A stretch of DNA of 11,027 nt from Actinomycetota bacterium (GTDB lineage: Bacteria > Actinomycetota > Acidimicrobiia > Acidimicrobiales > Ilumatobacteraceae): contig WLEG01000040.1 in the NCBI GenBank assembly GCA_009704425.1, forward strand, positions 1 through 11,027, written 5' to 3'. Of this stretch, positions 1-5,453 are shown one piece after another; positions within the stretch are counted from its first letter, which is position 1; each line of letters opens with the position of its first letter. The notes below the pieces were generated by a model that was not told the origin of the DNA, searched no databases, and saw nothing but the letters and a program-made list of their open reading frames with translations. The position numbers were made by a program, and so were the translations under genes.

Positions 1-1067
1 ATGGCGAGACCGAGCTCCTCGGCCTTGATGGCGATGGTGGCCTTGCCGGCCATCTCGCTCACGACGAAACGCGTGCCGTTGCCCACCAGTTCGGGATCCA
101 CGTGCTCGTAGGCGTCCTTCGCGCGCGCGATGGCGCTCACGTGAAGACCGGCCTTGTGCGCGAACGCACCCGAACCCACGTACGGGGCCTGGGGGTTGAG
201 CGGACGGTTCAACACCTCGGCCACGTGGTTGCTGACGGCCGTGATGCGCTCGAGACGACCCTCGGGGAGACAGTCGTAGCCCAACTTCAACTGCAGGTTC
301 GGGATGACCGTGGTGAGGTTCGTGTTGCCCGTGCGCTCGCCGAGTCCGTTCAACGTTCCCTGCACGTGACGCGCACCGCTGAGCACCGCGGCCATGCTGT
401 TGGCCACGGCGCATCCGGTGTCGTCGTGGCAGTGGATGCCGACGACGACGTCGTCGCCCACGTGGCGCTTCACCGAGGCCACGATCTCCTGCACCTCGTG
501 GGGCAGACTTCCTCCGTTGGTGTCGCACAGCACCAGATGACTGGCTCCCTTCACGACGGCGGCTTCCAACGCTCGCAGAGCGAACTCCTCGTTGCGCTTG
601 AAGCCGTCGAAGAAGTGCTCCATGTCCACCAACACGCGGCGGCCGTGCCCGTGCAGATACTCCACGGAATCGGCGATCATCGCCACACCCTCGTCGAGCG
701 TGGTCTGCAAGGCGTTCAGAACGTGATAGTCCCAACTCTTGGCCACGATGCACACGGCGCTGGTGCCGGCGTCGATGAGATGACGCAGCGTGGCGTCGTC
801 GTCCACCTTGCCCTTGGGGCGTCGCGTGGAACCGAACGCGACGAGCGTGCTGGAGGTGAGCTTCAGTTCCGTCGCGGCGCGCGCGAAGAACTCGATGTCC
901 TTCGGGTTGGCGCCCGGCCATCCACCCTCGATGAAGTGCACGCCGAGAAAGTCCAGTTGTTCGGCGATGCGCAGCTTGTCCTCCACCGACGCGGAGACGC
1001 CCTCCACCTGCAATCCGTCGCGCAGTGTGGTGTCGAAGACTTCGATCATGTTGCTCATGTTGCTCAT
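1..1067 (-). CDS. cimA: (R)-citramalate synthase, 3' end outside the window
   Basis: This enzyme condenses pyruvate with acetyl-CoA to (R)-citramalate, the first step of threonine-independent isoleucine synthesis in the cytoplasm. The 355 residues present form the DRE-TIM (HMGL-like) barrel: FDTTLRDG at 11-18, the metal-binding GIHCHDD at 210-216 (H212, H214), and GLGERTGN at 241-248. GSGAFAHKAGLHVSAI (298-313) followed by a VGN...VSEMAGK segment (328-342) marks the CimA rather than the LeuA branch. CimA proteins are usually around 520-540 residues, so about a third, the regulatory C-terminus, lies beyond position 1. Three in-frame ATGs (1067, 1058, 1049) are possible starts. I chose 1067 because a GGAA stands about 5 nt upstream; conservation itself begins only after the third Met. 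The gene is preceded by an isoleucine-type attenuator (separate entries). Family call is firm; a close HMGL-like homologue of other specificity is the only alternative. Confidence 0.93.
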   Translation of the reverse strand, partial: MSNMSNMIEVFDTTLRDGLQVEGVSASVEDKLRIAEQLDFLGVHFIEGGWPGANPKDIEFFARAATELKLTSSTLVAFGSTRRPKGKVDDDATLRHLIDAGTSAVCIVAKSWDYHVLNALQTTLDEGVAMIADSVEYLHGHGRRVLVDMEHFFDGFKRNEEFALRALEAAVVKGASHLVLCDTNGGSLPHEVQEIVASVKRHVGDDVVVGIHCHDDTGCAVANSMAAVLSGARHVQGTLNGLGERTGNTNLTTVIPNLQLKLGYDCLPEGRLERITAVSNHVAEVLNRPLNPQAPYVGSGAFAHKAGLHVSAIARAKDAYEHVDPELVGNGTRFVVSEMAGKATIAIKAEELGLA

Positions 1068-1137
1068 GTTGGTTCCGTCACTTCTTCGTCGTGTTGTGAA
1101 TCGTGATGCTGTGAGTGGTGCCGTGAGTCGTTCCCGA

Positions 1138-1165
1138 GAAACAGAAAAGCCGCCCTGAGGCGGCT
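1138..1165 (-). terminator. Intrinsic terminator of the cimA attenuator
   Basis: On the minus strand a perfect 7-bp stem, AGCCGCC (1165-1159) with GGCGGCT (1154-1148), has a TCAG tetraloop and runs straight into TTTTCTGTTT. It stands about 80 nt upstream of the cimA start and 27 nt after the leader stop codon, with no gene ending before it on this strand. A terminator in this place makes sense only as a regulated leader terminator. Confidence 0.8.
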
Positions 1166-1169
1166 GACT

Positions 1170-1193
1170 GCGCACGAGAACGAGCCCGTGCGC
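1170..1193 (-). promoter_or_regulatory. Attenuator hairpin 1 (pause/anti-antiterminator stem)
   Basis: A perfect 7-bp stem, GCGCACG (1193-1187) with CGTGCGC (1176-1170), encloses a 10-nt loop. The first base of the stem is the last base of the leader stop codon. A ribosome stalled on the Ile codons would cover the 5' arm. The loop segment GGCTCGTT (1186-1179) could then pair with AGTCAGCC (1169-1162; four Watson-Crick pairs, one mismatch, then G-U, U-G and U-A), which takes four of the seven bases of the terminator's 5' arm. This alternative pairing is read by eye and is modest in strength. Confidence 0.6.
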
Positions 1194-1255
1194 TATCGAA
1201 TAATGATGATCGACGCAACGGCGGTTGCGGTGCGGGGTGCGGTCACGACGTTCAT
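1193..1255 (-). CDS. Isoleucine attenuator leader peptide (20 aa)
   Basis: A 21-codon reading frame runs from ATG at 1255 to TAG at 1193, in the 5' region of cimA and on the same strand. It ends in Ser followed by four consecutive isoleucine codons (ATC ATC ATT ATT, 1210-1199), one Arg codon and the stop. It also holds three Val codons. Runs of codons for the regulated amino acid just before the stop, followed by an intrinsic terminator, are the hallmark of ribosome-mediated transcription attenuation, as in the ilv, leu and trp leaders. I infer that a ribosome starved of Ile-tRNA pauses here and prevents termination ahead of cimA. No good Shine-Dalgarno is visible; a TTGACG-N17-TTGACT pair ends 8 nt upstream of the ATG, so the leader may be translated from a leaderless or nearly leaderless transcript. 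Too short for routine gene calling. Confidence 0.8.
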   Translation of the reverse strand: MNVVTAPRTATAVASIIIIR

Positions 1256-1263
1256 CGCTCGTC

Positions 1264-1292
1264 AGTCAACCGGCTCACGGCCCACGCGTCAA
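1264..1292 (-). promoter_or_regulatory. Possible promoter of the cimA leader
   Basis: On the minus strand TTGACG (1292-1287) and TTGACT (1269-1264) are separated by 17 nt. The first is a good -35 box; the second is a poor -10 box but keeps the final T. Transcription from it would begin close to the leader-peptide ATG at 1255. The actual start could instead lie further upstream. Confidence 0.35.
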
Positions 1293-1320
1293 CGTGGACC
1301 CCGACCAGTGCGCCGTTTTC

Positions 1321-1394
1321 TGTGGACATCCATGTGGACGACCGGTGCACAACGCGGGGAATCTTGTGAACAAGTCCGAAAGTCCGGGGATAAC
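1321..1394. other. Cluster of DnaA-box-like 9-mers
   Basis: Measured against the high-GC actinobacterial DnaA box TTGTCCACA (and TTATCCACA), five sites fall within about 75 bp. Four read on the minus strand: ATGTCCACA (1329-1321, 8/9), TCGTCCACA (1341-1333, 8/9), TTGTGCACC (1352-1344, 7/9) and TTGTTCACA (1373-1365, 8/9). A TTATCCCCG (1393-1385, 7/9) makes the fifth. A mildly A-rich stretch (1402-1411) follows. No perfect box and no strong AT-rich unwinding element is present, and dnaA and dnaN are not in view. It may be a DnaA-binding or titration site, part of an origin, or chance. Confidence 0.3.
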
Positions 1395-1416
1395 CCTGTG
1401 AGTAGAAAAATACCCC

Positions 1417-1445
1417 TTGACCTGCGGAAATGCGCAGGGCATAGT
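1417..1445 (+). promoter_or_regulatory. Sigma70-like promoter upstream of the structured region
   Basis: TTGACC (1417-1422) and CATAGT (1440-1445) are separated by exactly 17 nt on the plus strand, with a short A-rich stretch just upstream (1406-1411). Transcription would start near 1452 and run through the structured, non-coding segment toward the ureohydrolase gene. Confidence 0.5.
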
Positions 1446-1451
1446 TCGTTC

Positions 1452-1779
1452 ACCACGGCGACGACCACGCGAGTCTCACCGGTGACGTGACGGGGGAAAC
1501 CCCGAAGCGACACCGCGATTCGATCAGTCGGCACCGCGGGAGAGGATCCACTCCGAACCGTGGGGAAACCGACGGGGAGGTCCGGAACCGCCGACAGGGC
1601 AACCATGCGTCGGGGCCGGAAATGGCAATTCGCCCGCCGGGGGCAACTCCGACGGGCGAATCAAGTGAGCGAGCAAAGGGTAACAACCGGAGATCGCGTG
1701 CTGGTGGATTCTCGAACGGGAGACGCCCCGAGCGGAGCGCTGGGAAACCGGCAGCACCCTCGGGGCTCTCTTGCGTTTT
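1452..1779 (+). ncRNA. Candidate structured RNA or long 5' leader, family not recognised
   Basis: This stretch has no protein-like reading frame (the ORFs translate to Arg/Gly/Pro-rich, low-quality sequence) but contains strong hairpins oriented for the plus strand. CGGGG-GAAA-CCCCG lies at 1491-1504. A 9-bp stem ATTCGCCCG/CGGGCGAAT capped by a 5-bp stem and GCAA loop lies at 1628-1661. A long terminal hairpin at 1720-1770 contains an inner GCTGG-GAAA-CCGGC. The three loops quoted are GNRA tetraloops on this strand and not on the other, which supports plus-strand RNA. GTGCTG (1698-1703) can pair with CAGCAC (1752-1757), which would make a pseudoknot with the terminal hairpin. A promoter precedes it and a T-rich run follows. 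It could be an independent RNA of about 330 nt or a regulatory leader of the ureohydrolase gene. I looked for and did not find RNase P RNA, tmRNA, SRP RNA or common riboswitch signatures. Confidence 0.4.
1720..1779 (+). terminator. Terminator-like hairpin before the ureohydrolase gene
   Basis: GAGA (1720-1723) and GCCCCGAG (1725-1732) pair with CTCGGGGC (1759-1766) and TCTC (1767-1770), giving a 12-bp stem with one bulged C. A GAAA-capped hairpin (1739-1752) sits inside, and TTGCGTTTT (1771-1779) follows. It ends 43 nt before the next start codon, so it either ends a separate RNA or attenuates the downstream gene. A further 6-bp hairpin (CCGACG 1785-1790 with CGTCGG 1805-1810) sits just ahead of the start region. 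Confidence 0.5.
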
Positions 1780-1810
1780 GGGCCCCGACGACCGATCTCA
1801 CCGGCGTCGG

Positions 1811-1816
1811 TAGGGT
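1811..1816 (+). promoter_or_regulatory. TAGGGT: leaderless -10 box or Shine-Dalgarno
   Basis: TAGGGT ends 6 nt before the ATG at 1823. It fits TANNNT at the spacing seen for leaderless genes in this window, but its AGGG could equally act as a ribosome binding site 7 nt before the start. The two readings cannot be separated here. Confidence 0.4.
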
Positions 1817-1822
1817 GCGCGC

Positions 1823-2827
1823 ATGAGCGATCCCCAGCGCGACCTCTCCCCCGGCATGCGCGAGCAGTTGGAACTCGGCTACGTGTTCGGCGGTCTGTCC
1901 ACGTTCGGTCAACGGCCGTTTCTTCCCGATCCCGAGATGCTCGACGAGTGGAAGCCGCACGTGGCCATCGTCGGTGCACCGTTCGACATCGCCACCACGA
2001 ACCGACCGGGTGCGCGATTCGGCCCGCGAGCCATTCGTTCCCAGGCCTACGAACCCGGCACGTATCACATGGACCTGGGCATCGAGATCTTCGACTGGCT
2101 GGAAGTGGTCGACTTCGGTGACGCGTACTGTCCGCACGCCGACACCGCGACGAGTCACGCCAACATCAAGACGCGCGTGAAGGAAATCGCCTCGCGGGGC
2201 ATCGTTCCCATCGTCCTCGGCGGCGATCACAGCATCACGTGGCCGGCCGCCACCGCGGTGGCCGAGGTGAAGGGATTCGGCACGGTGGGCATGGTGCATT
2301 TCGACGCGCACGCCGACACCGCCAACATCATCGACGGAAACCTGGCGAGCCACGGAACACCGATGCGCCGACTGATCGAGTCGGGCGCGATCCCCGGACC
2401 CAACTTCGTGCAGGTGGGTCTGCGTGGCTACTGGCCGCCCAAAGAAGTGTTCGACTGGATGGGCGAACAGGGCATGCGTTGGCACACCATGGACGAGATC
2501 TGGAACCGTGGCTTCAAGGCGGTCATGGACGACGCGGTGAACGAGGCGTTGGCGTCAGCCGATCACCTGTACATCTCGATCGACGTCGACAGCCTGGACC
2601 CGGCGTTCGCTCCGGGCACCGGCACGCCCGAACCGGGCGGCATCCTGTCGTCGGATCTGTTGCGCATGGTGCGCACGTTGTGCGTGGAGCACGACGTGGT
2701 GGGCGTCGACATCGTGGAAGTGGCACCGGCCTACGACGTGAGCGAGCTCACCGTGAACGTGGCGCACCGACTGGCCTTCGAATGCCTGGCCGGCATGGCG
2801 GCCCGTCGCCGCAACGCGACCAGCTGA
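1823..2827 (+). CDS. Agmatinase-type ureohydrolase (arginase superfamily)
   Basis: This 334-residue metal-dependent hydrolase removes urea from a guanidino compound. All six binuclear manganese ligands are present: H136 in GGDHS (133-137), D161, H163 and D165 in DAHAD (161-165), and D254 and D256 in SIDVDSLDP (252-260). The substrate-loop segment SHGTPMRRLIESG (176-188) resembles guanidinobutyrase or guanidinopropionase-like members as much as classical agmatinase (SpeB), so agmatine, 4-guanidinobutyrate and related guanidines are all possible substrates; length does not decide. The family call is firm, the substrate is not. The gene stands alone on its strand, following a structured region that may regulate it, and faces ilvE tail to tail across 38 bp. 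No polyamine gene is nearby to settle the role. Confidence 0.9.
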   Translation: MSDPQRDLSPGMREQLELGYVFGGLSTFGQRPFLPDPEMLDEWKPHVAIVGAPFDIATTNRPGARFGPRAIRSQAYEPGTYHMDLGIEIFDWLEVVDFGDAYCPHADTATSHANIKTRVKEIASRGIVPIVLGGDHSITWPAATAVAEVKGFGTVGMVHFDAHADTANIIDGNLASHGTPMRRLIESGAIPGPNFVQVGLRGYWPPKEVFDWMGEQGMRWHTMDEIWNRGFKAVMDDAVNEALASADHLYISIDVDSLDPAFAPGTGTPEPGGILSSDLLRMVRTLCVEHDVVGVDIVEVAPAYDVSELTVNVAHRLAFECLAGMAARRRNATS

Positions 2828-2829
2828 CA

Positions 2830-2844
2830 CGCCGAGTCGCGGCG
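2830..2844. terminator. Weak hairpin between convergent genes
   Basis: CGCCG and CGGCG with a 5-nt loop lie in the 38-bp gap between the ureohydrolase stop (2827) and the ilvE stop (2866). The stem reads on both strands, but there is no T run on either side, so a shared terminator is only a possibility. Confidence 0.25.
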
Positions 2845-2865
2845 CGGCGATGATGGTGTGGTGGG

Positions 2866-3786
2866 TTACTTGACCAGTTCGCACCAGTGCGAATACTTGG
2901 CCTCTTGGCCGCGCACCACACGGGCGTACATCTGACCGATCGCGGTGGTGGCCGGACCGGGGGCCGGCACCGAGCGATCGTCCACCGAATTCACGGCGCT
3001 CACCTCGGCGGCGGTACCGCACACGAAGATCTCGTCGGCGATGTACAGGTCGCTGCGCGCGATGTTGTCCACGCGAATGTCGATGCCCAGATCACGACCG
3101 ATCTCCATCACGGAGTTCTGCGTGATGCCCTCGAGCGCGCCGGCCGACAACGGCGGCGTGAGAACCACACCGTTGCGCGAGCAGAAGATGTTCTCACCGG
3201 TGCACTCGGCCACCAGTCCGTTCGGCGCCAGCATGATGGCCTCGTCGTACCCGGCCTTGAGCGCCTCCACCTTGGCCAGCGACGAGTTCACGTAGTTGCC
3301 CACGGTCTTGGCGGCCGGCGGCATGGTGTTGTGATCGTGACGGGTCCACGACGAGATCTTCATGCGCACGCCCTTGGTGAGGGCGTCGTCGCCCAGGTAC
3401 GCGCCCCACGGCCAGCACGCGATGGCCACGTCGACCTTGCAGGGAAGGGTGTTGAGACCCATCTCGCCGTATCCGTAGTACGCCAGCGGACGCACGTAGC
3501 ACGACGCCAGACCCGTGGACGCCACGGTGTCCTTGGTGGCCTGAACCAGCTCGTCCACCGTGTACGGAATCTCCATGCCCAGGATGTGCGCGCTGCGGAA
3601 CAGACGCTCGATGTGCTCGGTGAGGCGGAACACCGCCGTGCCCTTGCTGGTCTCGTAGGCGCGAATGCCCTCGAACACGCCGGTGCCGTAGTGGAGCGTG
3701 TGCGTGAGCACGTGCACCTGGGCCTGATCCCAGTCGACCAATTGGCCGTTCATCCAGATTTTCGGGGTGGGGATCAAGGTGGGCAT
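2866..3786 (-). CDS. ilvE: Branched-chain amino acid aminotransferase
   Basis: IlvE is a PLP enzyme that carries out the last step of isoleucine, leucine and valine synthesis, moving the amino group of glutamate onto the branched 2-oxo acids. The 306-residue protein is close to the E. coli length and keeps the class IV fold marks: HYGTGVFEGIRAY (32-44), SCYVRPLAYYG (95-105), PWGAYLG (126-132), the PLP lysine K160 in PAAKTVGNY (157-165), ECTGENIF (194-201), GITQNSVMEI (220-229) and DEIFVCGTAAEV (251-262). A GGAGAG ribosome binding site stands just before the chosen ATG. It follows leuB by 64 bp on the same strand with no terminator between, so the two are probably co-transcribed. A D-amino-acid transaminase is unlikely given the IlvE-type motifs. 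Confidence 0.95.
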   Translation of the reverse strand: MPTLIPTPKIWMNGQLVDWDQAQVHVLTHTLHYGTGVFEGIRAYETSKGTAVFRLTEHIERLFRSAHILGMEIPYTVDELVQATKDTVASTGLASCYVRPLAYYGYGEMGLNTLPCKVDVAIACWPWGAYLGDDALTKGVRMKISSWTRHDHNTMPPAAKTVGNYVNSSLAKVEALKAGYDEAIMLAPNGLVAECTGENIFCSRNGVVLTPPLSAGALEGITQNSVMEIGRDLGIDIRVDNIARSDLYIADEIFVCGTAAEVSAVNSVDDRSVPAPGPATTAIGQMYARVVRGQEAKYSHWCELVK

Positions 3787-3850
3787 GGCTCTCCGTTCGA
3801 ATTCGTGTCGTCAGATTAGTTGGTGGACTCGAGGGGTGGACCCGACGTTT

Positions 3851-4858
3851 TCAGGCCAGTCGGGCGGCGATGGCGTCGGCGATCTGCGTGGTGGAGCCCG
3901 ACACCGGCTCGGCGCAGGCCGCGCGAACACGATCGGCGGCCGCCGATTCTCCGAGGAAATCCAGCATCAACGCGGCCGACAGGATGGCCGCGGTGGGATT
4001 CGCCTTGCCCGTTCCCACGATGTCGGGGGCCGAACCGTGCACGGGCTCGAACATGCTGGGGCCGGTGCGCGCCGGGTTGAGGTTCGCCGACGACGCCAAG
4101 CCGATGCCACCCGACACCGCACCACCGAGATCGGTGAGGATGTCACCGAACAGGTTGTCGGTGACGATCACGTCGTAACGATGCGGATCCTGGACGAAGT
4201 AGATGCAGGCGGCATCGACGTGGTTGTAGGCGGTGGACACCTGCGGGAACTCGGCGGCCACCTCGTTGAACGTGCGCTCCCACAAGTTGCCGGCGAAAGT
4301 GAGCACGTTGGTCTTGTGCACCAAGGTGACGTGCTTGCGCTCGCGCTTCATGGCCAACTCGAAGGCGTAGCGAACGCAACGCTCCACGCCCATGCGGGTG
4401 TTGACGCTGCCCTGGGTGGCGACCTCGTGCTTGGTGCCCCGTCGCAACACGCCACCCTCACCCACGTACGGACCCTCGGTGTTCTCGCGGATGACGATGA
4501 AGTCGTGCGGCGTGGTGTGACCGGGCGCGGTGCCCACGAAGGGACGCTGATTCACGTACAGATCCAACTCGAAGCGCATCTTCAGCAGCAGACCGCGCTC
4601 GATCACCCCGGGGGGAACGTCCGGGGTGCCGACCGCGCCCAGAAGGATGGCGTCGAACGCGCGCAGTTGGTTCAGTACCTCGTCGCTGAGAATCTCTCCG
4701 TCGCGCAGGTAGCGCGCTCCACCAAGGTCGAAATCGGTGGTGTCCAGACGAACGCCGGCGGCGCGGACGACCTTGAGGGCCTCGACGGTGACTTCGGGGC
4801 CGATGCCGTCGCCACCGATGACGGCGACGCGGTGCGTGGTGGAGGAGGTGCCTGACAT
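3851..4858 (-). CDS. leuB: 3-isopropylmalate dehydrogenase
   Basis: LeuB oxidises and decarboxylates 3-isopropylmalate with NAD+ in leucine synthesis; in the citramalate route the same enzyme acts on beta-methylmalate to give 2-oxobutyrate. The 335 residues show GGDGIGPEV (15-23), substrate arginines R95, R105 and R124, IRENTEGPYVGEGG (123-136) as in the mycobacterial type, the catalytic lysine in HKTNVLTF (181-188, K182), metal-site aspartates in TDNLFGDILTD (233-243), and the NAD-loop HGSAPDI (274-280). I start at 4858 rather than at the upstream ATG 4948: homology begins just after it, and TACGAT stands 7 nt upstream, the leaderless pattern. The 30 residues added by the longer start look unlike LeuB and would run into the greA promoter region. 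First gene of a leuB-ilvE pair, divergent from greA. Confidence 0.95.
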   Translation of the reverse strand: MSGTSSTTHRVAVIGGDGIGPEVTVEALKVVRAAGVRLDTTDFDLGGARYLRDGEILSDEVLNQLRAFDAILLGAVGTPDVPPGVIERGLLLKMRFELDLYVNQRPFVGTAPGHTTPHDFIVIRENTEGPYVGEGGVLRRGTKHEVATQGSVNTRMGVERCVRYAFELAMKRERKHVTLVHKTNVLTFAGNLWERTFNEVAAEFPQVSTAYNHVDAACIYFVQDPHRYDVIVTDNLFGDILTDLGGAVSGGIGLASSANLNPARTGPSMFEPVHGSAPDIVGTGKANPTAAILSAALMLDFLGESAAADRVRAACAEPVSGSTTQIADAIAARLA

Positions 4859-4865
4859 GGGGCAC

Positions 4866-4871
4866 ATCGTA
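4866..4871 (-). promoter_or_regulatory. Leaderless -10 box of leuB
   Basis: TACGAT on the minus strand is followed by 7 nt and the leuB ATG. This TANNNT-N7-ATG arrangement places the transcription start at or next to the A of the start codon. No clear -35 box is visible, as is common for such promoters in actinobacteria. Confidence 0.6.
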
Positions 4872-4970
4872 CGGGGACGGGCCACGGAGTCCCATTTCCG
4901 ACCTTCCGTAGAGCCCGATTCCACTGTCGATCGGGCACTTTCCGCCATCTCAACATCGTCGATGCGCCGT

Positions 4971-4976
4971 TACCCT
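4971..4976 (+). promoter_or_regulatory. Leaderless -10 box of greA
   Basis: TACCCT is followed by 6 nt and the greA ATG at 4983, again the TANNNT-N6-ATG pattern with no Shine-Dalgarno. It lies in the 124-bp divergent gap that also holds the leuB promoter. Confidence 0.6.
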
Positions 4977-4982
4977 GTGTCC

Positions 4983-5453
4983 ATGGCCAAGGTCCATCAC
5001 CTCACCGCGACCGCTCTCGAACGACTGAAGCAGGAACACCACGACCTCACCACGCGGGGTCGCATCGAAGTGGCCGACAAGATCGAACGCGCCCGCGAAT
5101 TGGGCGACCTGTCCGAGAACGGCGACTATCACGCGGCCAAGGACGAGCAGGGTCACATGGAGGGTCGCATCCGCCACCTGGAGTCGATCCTGGAGAACTA
5201 CGAACTGGTCGACACCGACGACGGCGACCTCGTCGGTCCCGGCAAGTTGGTGACCGTGTCCATCGACGGTGACGAACCCGAGACCTATTACCTCGGTTCG
5301 CACGAGGAGAAGTACGAAGGCGCCGCCACTATGACCCCGGAGTCGGCGCTCGGCCAGGCTCTCAACGGACATCGCATCGACGAGACGGTTTCGTACACCA
5401 CCCCGAACGGGCATCAGCTGTCGGTCGTCATCATCAGCGTGGAGCTGCCCTGA
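4983..5453 (+). CDS. greA: Transcription elongation factor GreA
   Basis: GreA enters the secondary channel of RNA polymerase and stimulates cleavage of backtracked RNA, so that stalled complexes resume. The 156-residue length matches the family (158 in E. coli). The N-terminal half (about 8-75) is the antiparallel coiled coil with the tip motif ELGDLSENGDYHAAKDEQ (39-56), whose acidic residues D42 and E45 coordinate the catalytic magnesium. The C-terminal half (about 85-156) is the FKBP-like globular domain with TPESALGQALNG (118-129). The start at 4983 is chosen because family similarity begins there and a TANNNT box stands 6 nt before; the frame stays open upstream to 4737 but over leuB antisense. 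Its stop overlaps the apparent start of the next gene. Confidence 0.95.
   Translation: MAKVHHLTATALERLKQEHHDLTTRGRIEVADKIERARELGDLSENGDYHAAKDEQGHMEGRIRHLESILENYELVDTDDGDLVGPGKLVTVSIDGDEPETYYLGSHEEKYEGAATMTPESALGQALNGHRIDETVSYTTPNGHQLSVVIISVELP

Noticed and set aside
102..1106. 334-aa open frame on the plus strand
   Set aside because: It lies antisense to cimA; the translation is His/Val/Arg-rich with no family resemblance, a usual by-product of high-GC coding DNA.
1476..1485. 10-bp palindrome TCACCGGTGA as an operator
   Set aside because: A single short palindrome in GC-rich DNA with no second copy is not enough to claim a regulator site.
1452..1779. RNase P RNA, tmRNA, SRP RNA, tRNA or a standard riboswitch in the structured stretch
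   Set aside because: The conserved cores were looked for (for example GAGGAAAGTCC of RNase P, the tmRNA ends, the T-loop GGTTCGA) and not found; only superficial similarity remains.
1487..1813. Open frames of about 80-150 aa on both strands upstream of the ureohydrolase gene
   Set aside because: Their translations are Arg/Gly/Pro-rich without protein-like patterning, and the same DNA shows strong RNA hairpins; non-coding is the better reading.
2887..4855. Long plus-strand open frames opposite ilvE and leuB (310 and 362 aa)
   Set aside because: The minus-strand proteins are clear IlvE and LeuB with all motifs; the plus-strand frames are low-complexity shadows.
4859..4948. 30-residue longer LeuB N-terminus
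   Set aside because: The added residues do not resemble LeuB, and the leaderless -10 box at 4866-4871 lies inside them.
4737..4982. 82-residue longer GreA N-terminus
   Set aside because: It lies over the start of leuB and is unlike GreA; the family N-terminus begins at 4983.
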